A stretch of DNA of 27,218 nt from SIG565 sp045540055 (GCA_045540055.1 JAZQGO010000022.1:1-27218); one strand, 5' to 3'. Shown: positions 7,615 to 15,888, numbered from the stretch's first letter. Notes: generated by a model not told the origin, from the sequence alone. A program made the numbers and translations.

Positions 7615-7621
7615 ATGTCAA
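7593..7621 (-). promoter_or_regulatory. Consensus promoter, leftward, of the XRE/ImmA genes
   Basis: On the minus strand TTGACA (7621-7616), 17 bases and TATAAT (7598-7593). Operator 4 occupies the spacer. It points toward the rightward promoter at 7519-7547, so the two are face to face and their transcripts would overlap by about 30 bases. Confidence 0.8.
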
Positions 7622-7645
7622 GTATTAAAAAAAGGAGCATAAAAG

Positions 7646-8005
7646 GTGTACTATTGTCAGGACTGTGAGAAAAAATTTAAAAATAAAAAAATAATAACCG
7701 AAACGCACGACTTGCCCTGCGAGCCGTACGAGATTATTGAGGTTTGCCCATTTTGTCAAAGCGTTAATATTAAAAAGCTTCCCGCAAGGTATTGTATGTG
7801 TTGCGGCGCCAGAATGACGGGGGAGGGTGACTATTGCAGCGACGCTTGTCGCAGACGGGGCGAGTATCTGTGGGCGAAGGAGAGAAGTCAAAAAGAAAAA
7901 TGGGAGAAGCATCCGCTTAATATTGCTATAAGAGAGGTTGAGCAATATAATAAGGAAAACGGAAAAAAACTTTCATACGGACAGTATTTTGCCGGGGTAA
8001 GATAA
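7646..8005 (+). CDS. Small zinc-ribbon protein, phage-like
   Basis: A 119-residue protein with several Cys pairs: CQDC near residues 4-7, CPFC at about 35-38, CMCC at about 51-54, and CSDACRRR at about 64-71. It looks like two consecutive zinc ribbons followed by a basic helix (LWAKERSQKEKWEKH). Similar small zinc-ribbon proteins are common in Firmicute prophages. The GTG start at 7646 is supported by AAAGGAG 8 bases upstream. It is the first gene under the rightward repressor-controlled promoter, and its stop overlaps the start of the next gene. The exact role is unknown; DNA or RNA binding is an inference. Confidence 0.65.
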   Translation: MYYCQDCEKKFKNKKIITETHDLPCEPYEIIEVCPFCQSVNIKKLPARYCMCCGARMTGEGDYCSDACRRRGEYLWAKERSQKEKWEKHPLNIAIREVEQYNKENGKKLSYGQYFAGVR

Positions 8006-8322
8006 TGGAAATAAATAAAAAGAAGGAATATCTTGATTTGTATCTTATACAGCAAGCAAAAATAACTAGGCTTAAAAGACAAATGGAGGTGAACCCCGAG
8101 GCGAGCGAACGTTACATAATAAAAATTAAAAATGCACAATTACTGCGTGAGAAAATCGAGGAGGATATCGAGCGTGTTGATGGGGGACTATTGAGTGAGG
8201 TTTTATCCCAGCATTATTTGTGTGGGCGCAGTCTTGAGCAGACGGCCTATGCACTCAATTACAGCAAACGGCATATCGAAAGATTACACAAGACTGCTAT
8301 GGAAAAATTAAACATTTCATAA
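8005..8322 (+). CDS. Sigma-70 region 4-like / ArpU-type phage regulator
   Basis: A 105-residue protein. The N-terminal 60 residues form a charged helical region. The C-terminus, LSQHYLCGRSLEQTAYALNY plus SKRHIERLHKTAMEKL, is a sigma-region-4-type helix-turn-helix (about 68-102). This architecture matches small Firmicute phage late-gene activators (ArpU/RinA/DUF1492-like). It is translationally coupled to the previous gene at 8005. With the repressor and protease it makes a minimal phage-like regulatory cassette, with no structural or lysis genes nearby, so it may be a remnant or a domesticated switch. Its target promoter cannot be told from the window. Confidence 0.65.
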   Translation: MEINKKKEYLDLYLIQQAKITRLKRQMEVNPEASERYIIKIKNAQLLREKIEEDIERVDGGLLSEVLSQHYLCGRSLEQTAYALNYSKRHIERLHKTAMEKLNIS

Positions 8323-8328
8323 AAGCCC

Positions 8329-8372
8329 TTTACAAAAGGCATCGGAGGATTTATAATCAGAACAGATGTTCT
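8329..8372 (+). promoter_or_regulatory. dinB promoter with LexA (SOS) box
   Basis: TTTACA at 8329-8334 and TATAAT at 8352-8357 are separated by 17 bases. Two bases after the -10 comes the perfect palindrome AGAACAGATGTTCT (8359-8372), containing GAAC-N4-GTTC, the Gram-positive LexA box core. It covers the expected transcription start of dinB, so LexA would block initiation until DNA damage. Confidence 0.85.
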
Positions 8373-8388
8373 AAAGGGAGGTGACAGG

Positions 8389-9573
8389 GTGGAAAGGGTA
8401 ATATTACATTGTGACCTTAATAATTTTTTCGCATCCGTTTCACTTTTATATAATCAGACTCTGGTCGACTCGCCCGTAGCGGTTTGCGGTAGCGTAGAGG
8501 AGCGACACGGTATAGTATTAGCAAAAAATGAGATCGCCAAGGCTTGTGGTGTAAAGACGGCGGAGGCCATATGGGAGGCAAAAAGAAAGTGCCCTGACCT
8601 TATAACCCTGCCGCCGCTATACGATAAATATAATGAGTATTCTGAAAAGGCCAAGGAGATATACAGCCGTTACACCGATATTATTGAGCCGTTTGGTATT
8701 GATGAATGTTGGCTTGATGTGACGGGTAGTGTCTTGCTTTTCGGTAGCGGTGAAGAAATTGCGCATAAGATACGGCGGGATATAAAGCGTGAGCTTGGCA
8801 TTACTGCGTCGGTTGGCGTCAGCTTCAACAAGGTTTTTGCAAAACTTGGCAGCGATATGAAAAAGCCCGATGCCGTTACGGTAATTTCAAGCGGTAATTT
8901 TAAACAGAAGGTCTGGCCGTTGCCTGTGCAGGATATGCTTTTTGTCGGCAAAAGAACCGCCCAAAAATTAAACTCAGCGGGCGTTTTTACAATAGGCGAT
9001 GTTACGCTGTGCGATGATGCGATGCTGAAAAGACTGTTTGGTAAAAACGGATTGGACATAAAGCGTAATGCATTGGGGCTTGATAATTCGCCTGTCTGCG
9101 ACCAAAGCGGTAATGAAAAGCCTAAAAGCATTGGCAGAAGCGTTACCGAGGGTACCGATTTTACCGACAACGAACAGGTGTGGCAGACCTTTATAGTGTT
9201 AGCGGAGGATATTGCAAAGAGATTGCGTCAGCACGGTATGTATGCAGGCAGCATACAGGTACACACGAGAACGGCCGATTTGACCGTTAAGGAGTTTAGC
9301 CACGCACTTGAAAGCCCTACCGATATCAGCATAAAAATTGCCGAAGCGGGCATGAAGCTGTTTAAAGAGAATTACTATTGGGAACAGCCGCTGCGCTCGG
9401 TTGGCATACGGGCGATAAATTTAAAGGAAGAATGTGTTGCCGTTCAGCAAGATTTATTCAGTGATGTCGTCGCTGAGCAACGGCAGGAAAAAATTGAGGA
9501 CAGCATACACTCAATTCGTCAGAAATTCGGCGACTCGGTTATAAAACGAGGCAGAGTGGTAGATAAAAAATAA
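8389..9573 (+). CDS. dinB: DNA polymerase IV (Y-family translesion polymerase)
   Basis: Error-prone polymerase that copies past DNA lesions. The catalytic acidic residues are visible: D9 in HCDLNNFF and D105/E106 in GIDECWLD. SVGVSFNKVFAKLGSDMKKP (about 140-159) is the family signature, followed by the helix-hairpin-helix GKRTAQKLNSAGVFTIGD and the little-finger domain. QQDLF at 353-357 is a beta-clamp binding motif. 394 residues is typical. The GTG start is preceded by AAAGGGAGGT. It is transcribed from its own LexA-box promoter, not obviously from the phage-like operon just upstream, although read-through from that operon is possible because no terminator separates them. Confidence 0.96.
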   Translation: MERVILHCDLNNFFASVSLLYNQTLVDSPVAVCGSVEERHGIVLAKNEIAKACGVKTAEAIWEAKRKCPDLITLPPLYDKYNEYSEKAKEIYSRYTDIIEPFGIDECWLDVTGSVLLFGSGEEIAHKIRRDIKRELGITASVGVSFNKVFAKLGSDMKKPDAVTVISSGNFKQKVWPLPVQDMLFVGKRTAQKLNSAGVFTIGDVTLCDDAMLKRLFGKNGLDIKRNALGLDNSPVCDQSGNEKPKSIGRSVTEGTDFTDNEQVWQTFIVLAEDIAKRLRQHGMYAGSIQVHTRTADLTVKEFSHALESPTDISIKIAEAGMKLFKENYYWEQPLRSVGIRAINLKEECVAVQQDLFSDVVAEQRQEKIEDSIHSIRQKFGDSVIKRGRVVDKK

Positions 9574-9610
9574 AACCTATGGTAGCAAAAAACTATCATA
9601 GGTTTTTTAG
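9572..9610. terminator. Terminator between dinB and ruvX
   Basis: AAAACCTATGGTAG pairs with CTATCATAGGTTTT (14 bp, one G-U, 7-base loop), followed by TTAGTTTTT rightward. It ends dinB and, in the reverse direction, probably ruvX. Confidence 0.8.
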
Positions 9611-10032
9611 TTTTTGTTTTGATTTTTTCTGTAAGCAAGATAGCTTTCAAGTATCATTACGGCGGCAACGGCATCAACCGTTTGTTTGCGTTTTTTACCG
9701 CGCGTGTCGGTCATATTAAGGGCTGTGTGTGCCATAACGGTTGTGCAGCGCTCGTCCCACATAACGACGGGGATATTTGTTTTTTCTTTAATAAGCTCGG
9801 CGGTCTCGGTACACTCTTGCGCGCGCCAACCGAGTGAGCCGTCCATATTTTTTGGAAGCCCTACCACCAAAAGCTCGGCACCGTAATTCTTAGCCGCGAC
9901 TGCAACCCTGTCAACCAGTCGTTCACGGTTATATTCGGTTATTACCTCTTTCGGAAATGCAAAGCTTTCTGACTTATCACTTACGGCAATACCCGTACGG
10001 GCGTTACCTAAATCTACCGACATAATAATCAT
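9607..10032 (-). CDS. ruvX: RuvX/YqgF, RNase H-fold nuclease (pre-16S rRNA maturation factor)
   Basis: A 141-residue YqgF family protein, implicated in 5'-end processing of 16S rRNA and in the past annotated as a Holliday junction resolvase. The RNase H fold signature DLGNARTGIAVSD is at residues 7-19. The second strand motif GLPKNMDGSLGWRAQ and the catalytic WDERCTT motif (about 95-101) are present, and a final Asp is in VDAVAAVMILESYL. Its ATG overlaps the stop of the upstream phosphatase gene by 4 bases, so the two are translationally coupled. Confidence 0.95.
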   Translation of the reverse strand: MIIMSVDLGNARTGIAVSDKSESFAFPKEVITEYNRERLVDRVAVAAKNYGAELLVVGLPKNMDGSLGWRAQECTETAELIKEKTNIPVVMWDERCTTVMAHTALNMTDTRGKKRKQTVDAVAAVMILESYLAYRKNQNKN

Positions 10033-10700
10033 TTTAAATCCCTCTGTATATATGATGCAATTCTGCTGCCTACCGGCAAATATTCTTGCGGCAGGTGAGA
10101 AACATCGTTTATGTACTGTGCGGCGGCGTTCATATCGTCATCAAAAACAAGCTTTGTCACCGATGTGTTATCACACCACGCAACATTATTTAGCCTTTCG
10201 ATACTTCCCTCAGTAACGGCGCAGAGCAGACACCGTATAACAGCGCCGTGGGAAGCAATGGCGATGGTTTTGCCCTTGTTTTCTCTCACAATATTTATAA
10301 CTGTTTCATAAATTCGCGAGTAAGCTTTGCGCATGCTCTCACCGTTCGGAGGTGCGAAGTCCTGAGGTGAATAGGTCCAGGTTTCTTCTATTTCGGGGTA
10401 TTTGTTATAAATATCGGCGTAGGTCATACCCTCAATATCGCCACCGTCAATTTCGGTAAGGCCGTCGTGTACCACAACGGGCTCAGTGGCGGAGAGTGCC
10501 GCCGCCTGCGCCGTTTTAAAGGCACGCAGAAGCGGGCTTGAATAGACCTTATCAAGCTTTATTTCAGAAAAACGGCGGCTTAAAAATTCAAGCTGTTTAG
10601 CGCCGATTTCGGTAATGTCTGAATCTATAGAGCCCTGAAATGTGCCGCTTTTATTGCCAAGCGCCTCGCAATGTCTGATCAGATATATTGTTGTTACCAT
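10029..10700 (-). CDS. Histidine phosphatase family protein (phosphoglycerate mutase-like)
   Basis: A 223-residue phosphohydrolase of the dPGM/alpha-ribazole phosphatase superfamily. The phosphohistidine motif LIRHCEALGN is at residues 7-16, with catalytic His10; the usual RHG is RHC here. Other conserved parts are the YSSPLLRAFKTAQ segment with its Arg, the acid EIDGGDIEGMTY and the second His in ASHGAVIRC. The start at 10700 is set by AGGTGA just upstream; the frame extends to 10727, but that covers the promoter. It forms an operon with ruvX. The substrate cannot be told from sequence. Confidence 0.88.
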   Translation of the reverse strand: MVTTIYLIRHCEALGNKSGTFQGSIDSDITEIGAKQLEFLSRRFSEIKLDKVYSSPLLRAFKTAQAAALSATEPVVVHDGLTEIDGGDIEGMTYADIYNKYPEIEETWTYSPQDFAPPNGESMRKAYSRIYETVINIVRENKGKTIAIASHGAVIRCLLCAVTEGSIERLNNVAWCDNTSVTKLVFDDDMNAAAQYINDVSHLPQEYLPVGSRIASYIQRDLK

Positions 10701-10716
10701 AAAATCACCTAAAAAT

Positions 10717-10744
10717 ATTATACACAAAAAGATGATTTTTGCAA
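10717..10744 (-). promoter_or_regulatory. Promoter of the phosphatase-ruvX operon
   Basis: On the minus strand TTGCAA (10744-10739), 16 bases and TATAAT (10722-10717), about 17 bases before the start codon at 10700, giving a very short leader. Confidence 0.6.
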
Positions 10745-10769
10745 TAATATACTAATTTTTTGCGGTTTA

Positions 10770-10798
10770 TTGACTAATGCTTTTTAAGGTTGTATAAT
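10770..10798 (+). promoter_or_regulatory. Promoter of the pfoR-like/nth/pdxK/tcdA operon
   Basis: TTGACT at 10770-10775, a 17-base spacer and TATAAT at 10793-10798. GGGGGAAG is before the ATG at 10833. Confidence 0.75.
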
Positions 10799-10832
10799 TG
10801 AAACAAGTATTTTAAATTAAGGGGGAAGTACG

Positions 10833-11882
10833 ATGAAAAAGTATTTCAACAGACTTTTCATTGACGGACTCAGCGGTATGGCGCTGGGACTGTTTGCGAC
10901 ACTGATAATTGGCACCATACTTTGTCAGATAGGAACTATTTTGGGTAACAACATTGTTGCGACATACTTTATCGTCATAGGAAATGCCGCAAAAACCGTT
11001 ACCGGTGCCGGTATAGGCGTGGGTGTTGCTTCAAAATTAAAGGCGGCGCCGCTTACCGCAGTTTCGGCTGCCGTTGCAGGCTTTATAGGCGCTTTTCCGG
11101 GGCTTGATGTTGCTCAAATAACCTTAGGCAAGCCAGGTGAGCCGCTCGGCGCGTTTATTGCGGCATATGTAGCGGTCGAAATAGGTGGACTCATTGCAGG
11201 TAAAACAAAGCTCGATATACTTCTCACCCCGCTTTGCTGTGTGCTGGGCGGCTCGGTTGTCGGCATACTTGTCGGCCCGTATATTTCAGCCTTTATGAAG
11301 TGGCTGGGCAGTCTTGTTAATATAAGTGTTGTAGAACATCCCGTTATAGGCGGTATTGTCGTTTCGGTTCTTATGGGTATATTCTTAACGCTGCCCATCA
11401 GCTCTGCGGCAATCGGTGTTTCTATGGGACTTTCGGGACTTGCCGCAGGTGCGGCTACAATTGGCTGCTGCTGTAATATGGTAGGCTTCGCAGTTATCAG
11501 CTACCGTGAAAACAAGGTCGGCGGTCTTATTTCTCAGGGTGTGGGCACCTCGATGATTCAGATGCCTAATATAGTTCGCAATCCGAGAATATGGATTCCT
11601 TCTATTTTGGCAAGTGCTGTGTTAGCGCCAATATCTACGGTGCTTCTTAAGATGACCAGCACACCTGTCGGCTCGGGTATGGGCTCGTCGGGTCTTGTGG
11701 GTCAGTTTGCCGCATTTGAAAGCATGACGGCAGGCGGTATGCATCCCGCACTCGCTCTACTCGAAATTGTGGCAATGCACTTTATAGCTCCCGCACTCGT
11801 GTGCCTCGGCATTGCGGCAATTATGCGCAAGCTTAACTGGATAAAGCAGGGCGACCTTAAATTATCTGAAGTAACAAAATGA
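10833..11882 (+). CDS. PTS_EIIC_2 / PfoR-type integral membrane protein
   Basis: A 349-residue polytopic membrane protein with about eight to ten hydrophobic segments rich in Gly/Ala. The repeated GAGIGVGVASKLKAAP and LGSLVNISVVEHPVIGGI parts, and the cytosolic-looking YRENKVGGLISQGVGTSM loop, match the COG3641 (PfoR) / PTS_EIIC_2 family. The family was named from a C. perfringens regulator of perfringolysin but looks like a sugar-type transporter channel without PTS phosphorylation domains. The substrate is unknown. The start follows GGGGGAAG. Its stop overlaps the nth start (ATGA), making it the first gene of a four-gene operon of unrelated housekeeping functions. Confidence 0.85.
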   Translation: MKKYFNRLFIDGLSGMALGLFATLIIGTILCQIGTILGNNIVATYFIVIGNAAKTVTGAGIGVGVASKLKAAPLTAVSAAVAGFIGAFPGLDVAQITLGKPGEPLGAFIAAYVAVEIGGLIAGKTKLDILLTPLCCVLGGSVVGILVGPYISAFMKWLGSLVNISVVEHPVIGGIVVSVLMGIFLTLPISSAAIGVSMGLSGLAAGAATIGCCCNMVGFAVISYRENKVGGLISQGVGTSMIQMPNIVRNPRIWIPSILASAVLAPISTVLLKMTSTPVGSGMGSSGLVGQFAAFESMTAGGMHPALALLEIVAMHFIAPALVCLGIAAIMRKLNWIKQGDLKLSEVTK

Positions 11883-12514
11883 CAAAAAAACAAATAGCTG
11901 CTTATGCGGTAGAAATTTTAAAGGAAAGATATCCCGACGCGATATGCTCGCTCGAATACAAGGATGCGTTTCAGCTACTAATAGCCGTGCGCCTGTCTGC
12001 CCAGTGTACCGATGCGCGTGTAAATCTTGTTACGCCTGCGTTGTTTAAGGCTTTTCCCACCGCTAAGGCTATGGCTGAAGCTAATGTTGAGGATATTGAA
12101 TCTTATATAAAATCTTGCGGTCTTTATAAAACAAAGGCTAAAGATTTAAAGGGTATCGGTCAGATGCTAATCGAAAAATACGACGGTGTCGTTCCCGATA
12201 CAATTGAGGAGTTGACGACTCTGCCCGGCGTTGGCAGAAAGACGGCTAATCTTGTATGCGGCGATATTTACGGAAAGCCCGCCGTAGTTACGGATACGCA
12301 TTTTATACGAATTACCAACCGCCTAGGGTTAGTTGATACCAAGGATCCGAAAAGGGTTGAAAACGAAATGCGCAAATTGTTACCACCGCAAGAATCAAAT
12401 GATTTTTGTCACCGTGCGGTACTGTTCGGCAGGGATACCTGCATAGCGCAAAGACCCAAGTGTGAAATATGCGTGCTTAAAGAAATCTGCAAAAGGCAGG
12501 GGATAAAAAAGTGA
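11879..12514 (+). CDS. nth: Endonuclease III (DNA glycosylase/AP lyase)
   Basis: Base-excision repair enzyme removing oxidised pyrimidines. The helix-hairpin-helix LPGVGRKTANLV carries the catalytic Lys121, and VVTDTHFIRITNRLG carries Asp139. The 4Fe-4S cluster ligands are complete: C188-X6-C195-X2-C198-X5-C204. 211 residues is the standard length (same as E. coli Nth), and the residue numbers nearly coincide. It overlaps both neighbours by 4 bases and is thus cotranslated in the operon. Confidence 0.98.
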   Translation: MTKKQIAAYAVEILKERYPDAICSLEYKDAFQLLIAVRLSAQCTDARVNLVTPALFKAFPTAKAMAEANVEDIESYIKSCGLYKTKAKDLKGIGQMLIEKYDGVVPDTIEELTTLPGVGRKTANLVCGDIYGKPAVVTDTHFIRITNRLGLVDTKDPKRVENEMRKLLPPQESNDFCHRAVLFGRDTCIAQRPKCEICVLKEICKRQGIKK

Positions 12515-13350
12515 GTCAGAAAAGAATAGCGGCAATACACGATATTTCGGGCTTCGGCAAGTGCTCGCTTACCGTCGCGCTACCGATATGCTCGGCCGCA
12601 GGTATTGAAACCTGTGTTATACCAACCGCAATTTTATCGACCCACACCGGTGGCTTTAAGGGCTTTACCTTTCACGATTTAACAGATGAAATTTTACCTA
12701 TAGCAGAGCATTGGCAGGGCCTTGATTTAAGGTTCGATGCTTTTTATACAGGCTATCTCGGCAGCGAAACGCAAATTGACATCGTTATGTCGGCTATAGA
12801 AAAGCTTAAAGACGAAAACTCCTTGTTTGTTTGTGATCCTGCAATGGCCGACCACGGCAAGCTGTATGTAGGTTTTTCTGAAAATTTCCCAAAGGGTATG
12901 TTAAAGCTCTGCCGGCAAGCAGATATTATTGTGCCCAATATTACCGAGGCGGTGCTTATGCTCGGCAAGGAATATGCCGAAGGTCCATACACCAAGGAAT
13001 ATATCGAGAAGCTTTTGTGTGAGCTTTATGAGGCAACTAAAGCTAAAATAGTGCTGACGGGTGTGTTCTTTAATGATAAAAGGCTGGGTGCGGCCTGCTT
13101 TGACGGTGAACAGGTTTCATATATAATGGCCGACAGAATTGATGTTATGTTCCACGGCACAGGCGATGTATTCGCATCTGCACTTACATCGGCACTGATT
13201 AATGACAAAAATCTGGTTTCGGCTGTAGAGATAGCCGTTAACTTCACTTGCGGCTGTATAAAGACAACCTTAAGGGATGAGCCCGAACGCAGATATGGTG
13301 TGAATTTTGAAACAGAAATACCTAATCTTATTAAATTTTTAGGACTTTGA
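12511..13350 (+). CDS. pdxK: Pyridoxamine/pyridoxal kinase (PfkB/ribokinase superfamily)
   Basis: Phosphorylates vitamin B6 vitamers to the 5'-phosphate. The N-terminus (IAAIHDISGFGKCSLTVALP) has the conserved D-I-S-G-F-G-K segment of the clostridial pyridoxamine kinase group. DPAMADHGKLY (about 109-119) is the substrate/metal loop, and VPNITEAVLML is the kinase helix. HGTGDVFASAL (about 213-223) is the GTGD anion hole with the catalytic Asp. 279 residues is typical. The GTG start overlaps the nth stop. Distinguishing pyridoxal from pyridoxamine preference, or from HMP kinase activity, is not possible from sequence alone. Confidence 0.88.
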   Translation: MSQKRIAAIHDISGFGKCSLTVALPICSAAGIETCVIPTAILSTHTGGFKGFTFHDLTDEILPIAEHWQGLDLRFDAFYTGYLGSETQIDIVMSAIEKLKDENSLFVCDPAMADHGKLYVGFSENFPKGMLKLCRQADIIVPNITEAVLMLGKEYAEGPYTKEYIEKLLCELYEATKAKIVLTGVFFNDKRLGAACFDGEQVSYIMADRIDVMFHGTGDVFASALTSALINDKNLVSAVEIAVNFTCGCIKTTLRDEPERRYGVNFETEIPNLIKFLGL

Positions 13351-13351
13351 G

Positions 13352-14059
13352 ATGAATAACAAATTTATAAGAACTGCCGCTCTCTTGGGTGAGGACGCAA
13401 TGGAAAAACTGAAAAATGCGCGTGTCGCCGTTTTTGGTGTAGGCGGCGTCGGCTCATATACTCTTGAGGCGCTGGTCAGAAGCGGTGTCGGGAACATCGA
13501 TGTGTACGATAATGATACCGTAGCTGAGAGTAATATCAACCGCCAGATTATTGCCACAAGCTGTAATATAGGCGATAAAAAGGTTGATGCGGCGGCAGAG
13601 CGTGCAAGACAGATAAATCCCGATATAAATATAAACGTCTACGATATTTTTTATCTGCCCGAAACGGCAGACAGTGTGGATTTGTCAAAATATGATTATA
13701 TTGTGGATGCTGTAGATACTGTTGCCGCCAAGCTTGAGATTATAGTTCGCTCAAAACAGCTCGGTGTACCCGTTATAAGCGTTATGGGTACGGGCAATAA
13801 GTTAGACCCGACAAAACTAAAAGTCGATGATATTTATAAAACACAGGGTTGCCCACTGGCACGCGTTATGCGCAGTGAACTGCGTAAAAGGGGCGTTGAG
13901 GCGCTTAAGGTAGTATGGTCGGGTGAAACGCCAATTAAACCGAACGAGCTCGCCGAGACAAAGGCTGACGGCAGAAAATCGCCCGGCAGTGCAGTGTTTG
14001 TGCCTGCCACCGCAGGACTAATCGCCGCAAGCGAGGTAGTTAAGGATATTGTAAAATAA
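13352..14059 (+). CDS. tcdA: tRNA threonylcarbamoyladenosine dehydratase TcdA (ThiF/E1-like)
   Basis: An E1-like ATP-dependent enzyme that cyclises t6A37 in tRNA to ct6A. The nucleotide loop VFGVGGVGSYTLEAL has glycines at 29, 31, 32 and 34. The conserved Asp/Asn/Arg set is in DNDTVAESNINRQI, and VDAVDTVAAKLEII is the usual central motif. The PLARVMRSELRKRG stretch (about 168-181) is characteristic of TcdA/CsdL rather than ThiF or MoeB. 235 residues is slightly short for the family, with no extra C-terminal domain. It starts 1 base after the kinase stop with a weak ribosome site (AGGA), and it is the last gene before a strong terminator. Confidence 0.92.
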   Translation: MNNKFIRTAALLGEDAMEKLKNARVAVFGVGGVGSYTLEALVRSGVGNIDVYDNDTVAESNINRQIIATSCNIGDKKVDAAAERARQINPDININVYDIFYLPETADSVDLSKYDYIVDAVDTVAAKLEIIVRSKQLGVPVISVMGTGNKLDPTKLKVDDIYKTQGCPLARVMRSELRKRGVEALKVVWSGETPIKPNELAETKADGRKSPGSAVFVPATAGLIAASEVVKDIVK

Positions 14060-14088
14060 AAAAGAGCAAATTAAATGAAATAGTATAA

Positions 14089-14126
14089 AGATGGTAGACA
14101 CTAAAAAAGTGTCTACCATCTTTTTT
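14089..14126 (+). terminator. Operon terminator after tcdA
   Basis: AGATGGTAGACACT and AGTGTCTACCATCT form a 14-bp perfect stem with a 5-base A loop, followed by TTTTT. The next gene is convergent, so it could also serve that transcript. Confidence 0.9.
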
Positions 14127-14153
14127 CTTAAATTTTATTTTTGCTGTTTGGAT

Positions 14154-15329
14154 TTACTCCAAATGACCAAAATAAATATTTATTCCGTTCCAATCTGGCG
14201 GTGCTAATAATTCAAAATATGCCGGATAATTAATTCCAAAATAATCAAAGTCGTGAATGCTTTCATGAACAGTAAATAAACTACCAATATCTCGATTATC
14301 ACATGCCGATTTTAAATCACCACAGATAATTTCAAAAGATTCTTTGGTTTCGGCATCTTTTATAGTATTACAAACATTTTCAAGTTGTTTTAACACGCCG
14401 TTAAAACTGGCATCACCATTTAGATATACCTCACTAGAAAAAGGGTCTGTGAATTCTTCACCGGTTATAGATGGATACCAATAAGGGCTGTCGGGTTCTT
14501 TTAATATAGAAACATCCTCAAGTAATAATATCTCCATCATCGTATGTGCTTCGCGCAGTTGTGAACATACGAATCTCTTCTCCTCGTCAGTCAAACCCGA
14601 CAAGGCTTGATTTTGAAAATCTAAACAGAGTTCTTTTGCTGGCAAATTCATATCCGATTGATGCAAATAATATTTTCTCGTGGTAAATGCAAGTATATCT
14701 AAATATGTTTGCTCTGAAACATTATAAACATACGAATTGCCATCATAAATAATTTCAACTATACCGAATCTTTCAACTACCCAACCACACATATTAACGG
14801 TTGTTATCGTTTTATCGCCATTATTGAATTGAAATGTCCAATACACATAATCAATACCCGCATCGTATTTTGTCCTTGGGTTTTTCCATTCGGTACTTGC
14901 AAGCAGTTGAGAAAATTTTGATATTTTTTCAGCATCATCAATTATATATTCTTTTGGCGATGAAGTTATATAATTTGTAGCTACTATTTCTGTAATATTA
15001 TCGGTAAAATGCATTGCAATATTATCGGCTTTTGTCCCTGTAAGTTGCTCCTTTACATTTACAAAAAAACTTTCGATAGCTTCCATAATCGGTTCGCGCA
15101 AAGCTTCAACACTAAATACAGTAGAAGTTGCAATAATAAGTATAGAAAGTAATATACATGCCACTTTCTTTCCGGTTGTATTTATTAGTTTAAAAAAGCC
15201 TCTTTGATAACGTATAAGATTCTGCATTTTATCTCCAAAATTTTTCGAAAAGATATATGTTTGTATATTGCTTTCGTTTAATTGCGCCTCTATAAACGCA
15301 TTTTTTAATATAGCTCTTGAGTTATTCAT
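14154..15329 (-). CDS. Membrane-anchored protein paired with ECF sigma factor (putative anti-sigma factor)
   Basis: A 391-residue protein. The first 50 residues are cytosolic and basic. A single membrane span is at about 54-74 (KVACILLSILIIATSTVF), followed by a large extracytoplasmic part with no motif I recognise. It overlaps the sigma factor gene by 8 bases, the standard arrangement for a sigma/anti-sigma pair, and its topology fits a transmembrane anti-sigma factor. No zinc HxxxCxxC motif is present, so it is not a classical zinc anti-sigma. The gene and its partner are more AT-rich than their neighbours and use AT-rich codons, a possible sign of acquisition. The sensory input is unknown. 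Confidence 0.65.
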   Translation of the reverse strand: MNNSRAILKNAFIEAQLNESNIQTYIFSKNFGDKMQNLIRYQRGFFKLINTTGKKVACILLSILIIATSTVFSVEALREPIMEAIESFFVNVKEQLTGTKADNIAMHFTDNITEIVATNYITSSPKEYIIDDAEKISKFSQLLASTEWKNPRTKYDAGIDYVYWTFQFNNGDKTITTVNMCGWVVERFGIVEIIYDGNSYVYNVSEQTYLDILAFTTRKYYLHQSDMNLPAKELCLDFQNQALSGLTDEEKRFVCSQLREAHTMMEILLLEDVSILKEPDSPYWYPSITGEEFTDPFSSEVYLNGDASFNGVLKQLENVCNTIKDAETKESFEIICGDLKSACDNRDIGSLFTVHESIHDFDYFGINYPAYFELLAPPDWNGINIYFGHLE

Positions 15330-15867
15330 AACATACCTCTGATAATTTATCTGTAAGAATTCTTTTACCCCTCACCAACTGCATTTTAACTGTTGCCGTT
15401 TTTTTATCAAGAAGTGCGGCAGTTTTTTTAAGGGAATAATCCTTAACGTAATGTAAATATAATACCTCATTATATGGGGACGGGATGCTTCTGATAACAT
15501 TAACAACTTGCTGATATTCAATATTACTTACTAGATTATTTAAGGCATTTTCGTCTATAAAAGTTTCCGTTTCACTTAATGGCAGCTCTGTTATTTTAGA
15601 TGATTTTCTTATGTAATCATAAGCAGTATTTTTTGTTATAACTATTAAAAACGATATAGTTTCCTTGCTTTCAATATCTCCTATTGCCTTAACGTTTTTA
15701 GCTATTTTGATAAAGGCTTCTTGCAATATATCTTCTGCATCATTTTCATTTTTTACAATTTTTAAGGTTTGATAAAACAAAGTGTTTCTATGTCTATAAT
15801 AAATTGCCTCAAATTTGCTTTTTTCGTCTGTATCTAATTCGACAGAACAAAGAATAATAGATAACAA
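15322..15867 (-). CDS. ECF-type RNA polymerase sigma factor
   Basis: A 181-residue sigma-70 family protein with regions 2 and 4 only. Region 2 covers about residues 18-85: FEAIYYRHRNTLFYQTLKIV, then NENDAEDILQEAFIKI, then TAYDYIRK. Region 4 spans about 118-172, ending in YSLKKTAALLDKKTATVKMQ and LVRGKRIL. The start is TTG at 15867, chosen because AGGAGGTGG ends about 4 bases upstream. The overlapping downstream gene is probably its membrane anti-sigma partner. A candidate ECF-type promoter (15889-15916) sits right before it, suggesting autoregulation. Confidence 0.9.
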   Translation of the reverse strand: MLSIILCSVELDTDEKSKFEAIYYRHRNTLFYQTLKIVKNENDAEDILQEAFIKIAKNVKAIGDIESKETISFLIVITKNTAYDYIRKSSKITELPLSETETFIDENALNNLVSNIEYQQVVNVIRSIPSPYNEVLYLHYVKDYSLKKTAALLDKKTATVKMQLVRGKRILTDKLSEVCYE

Positions 15868-15888
15868 AATACCACCTCCTACTATATA

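Noticed and set aside
8005..9573. dinB as a simple third gene of the repressor-controlled operon
   Set aside because: A separate promoter (8329-8357) with a LexA box lies directly before it, so it has its own control; only read-through remains possible.
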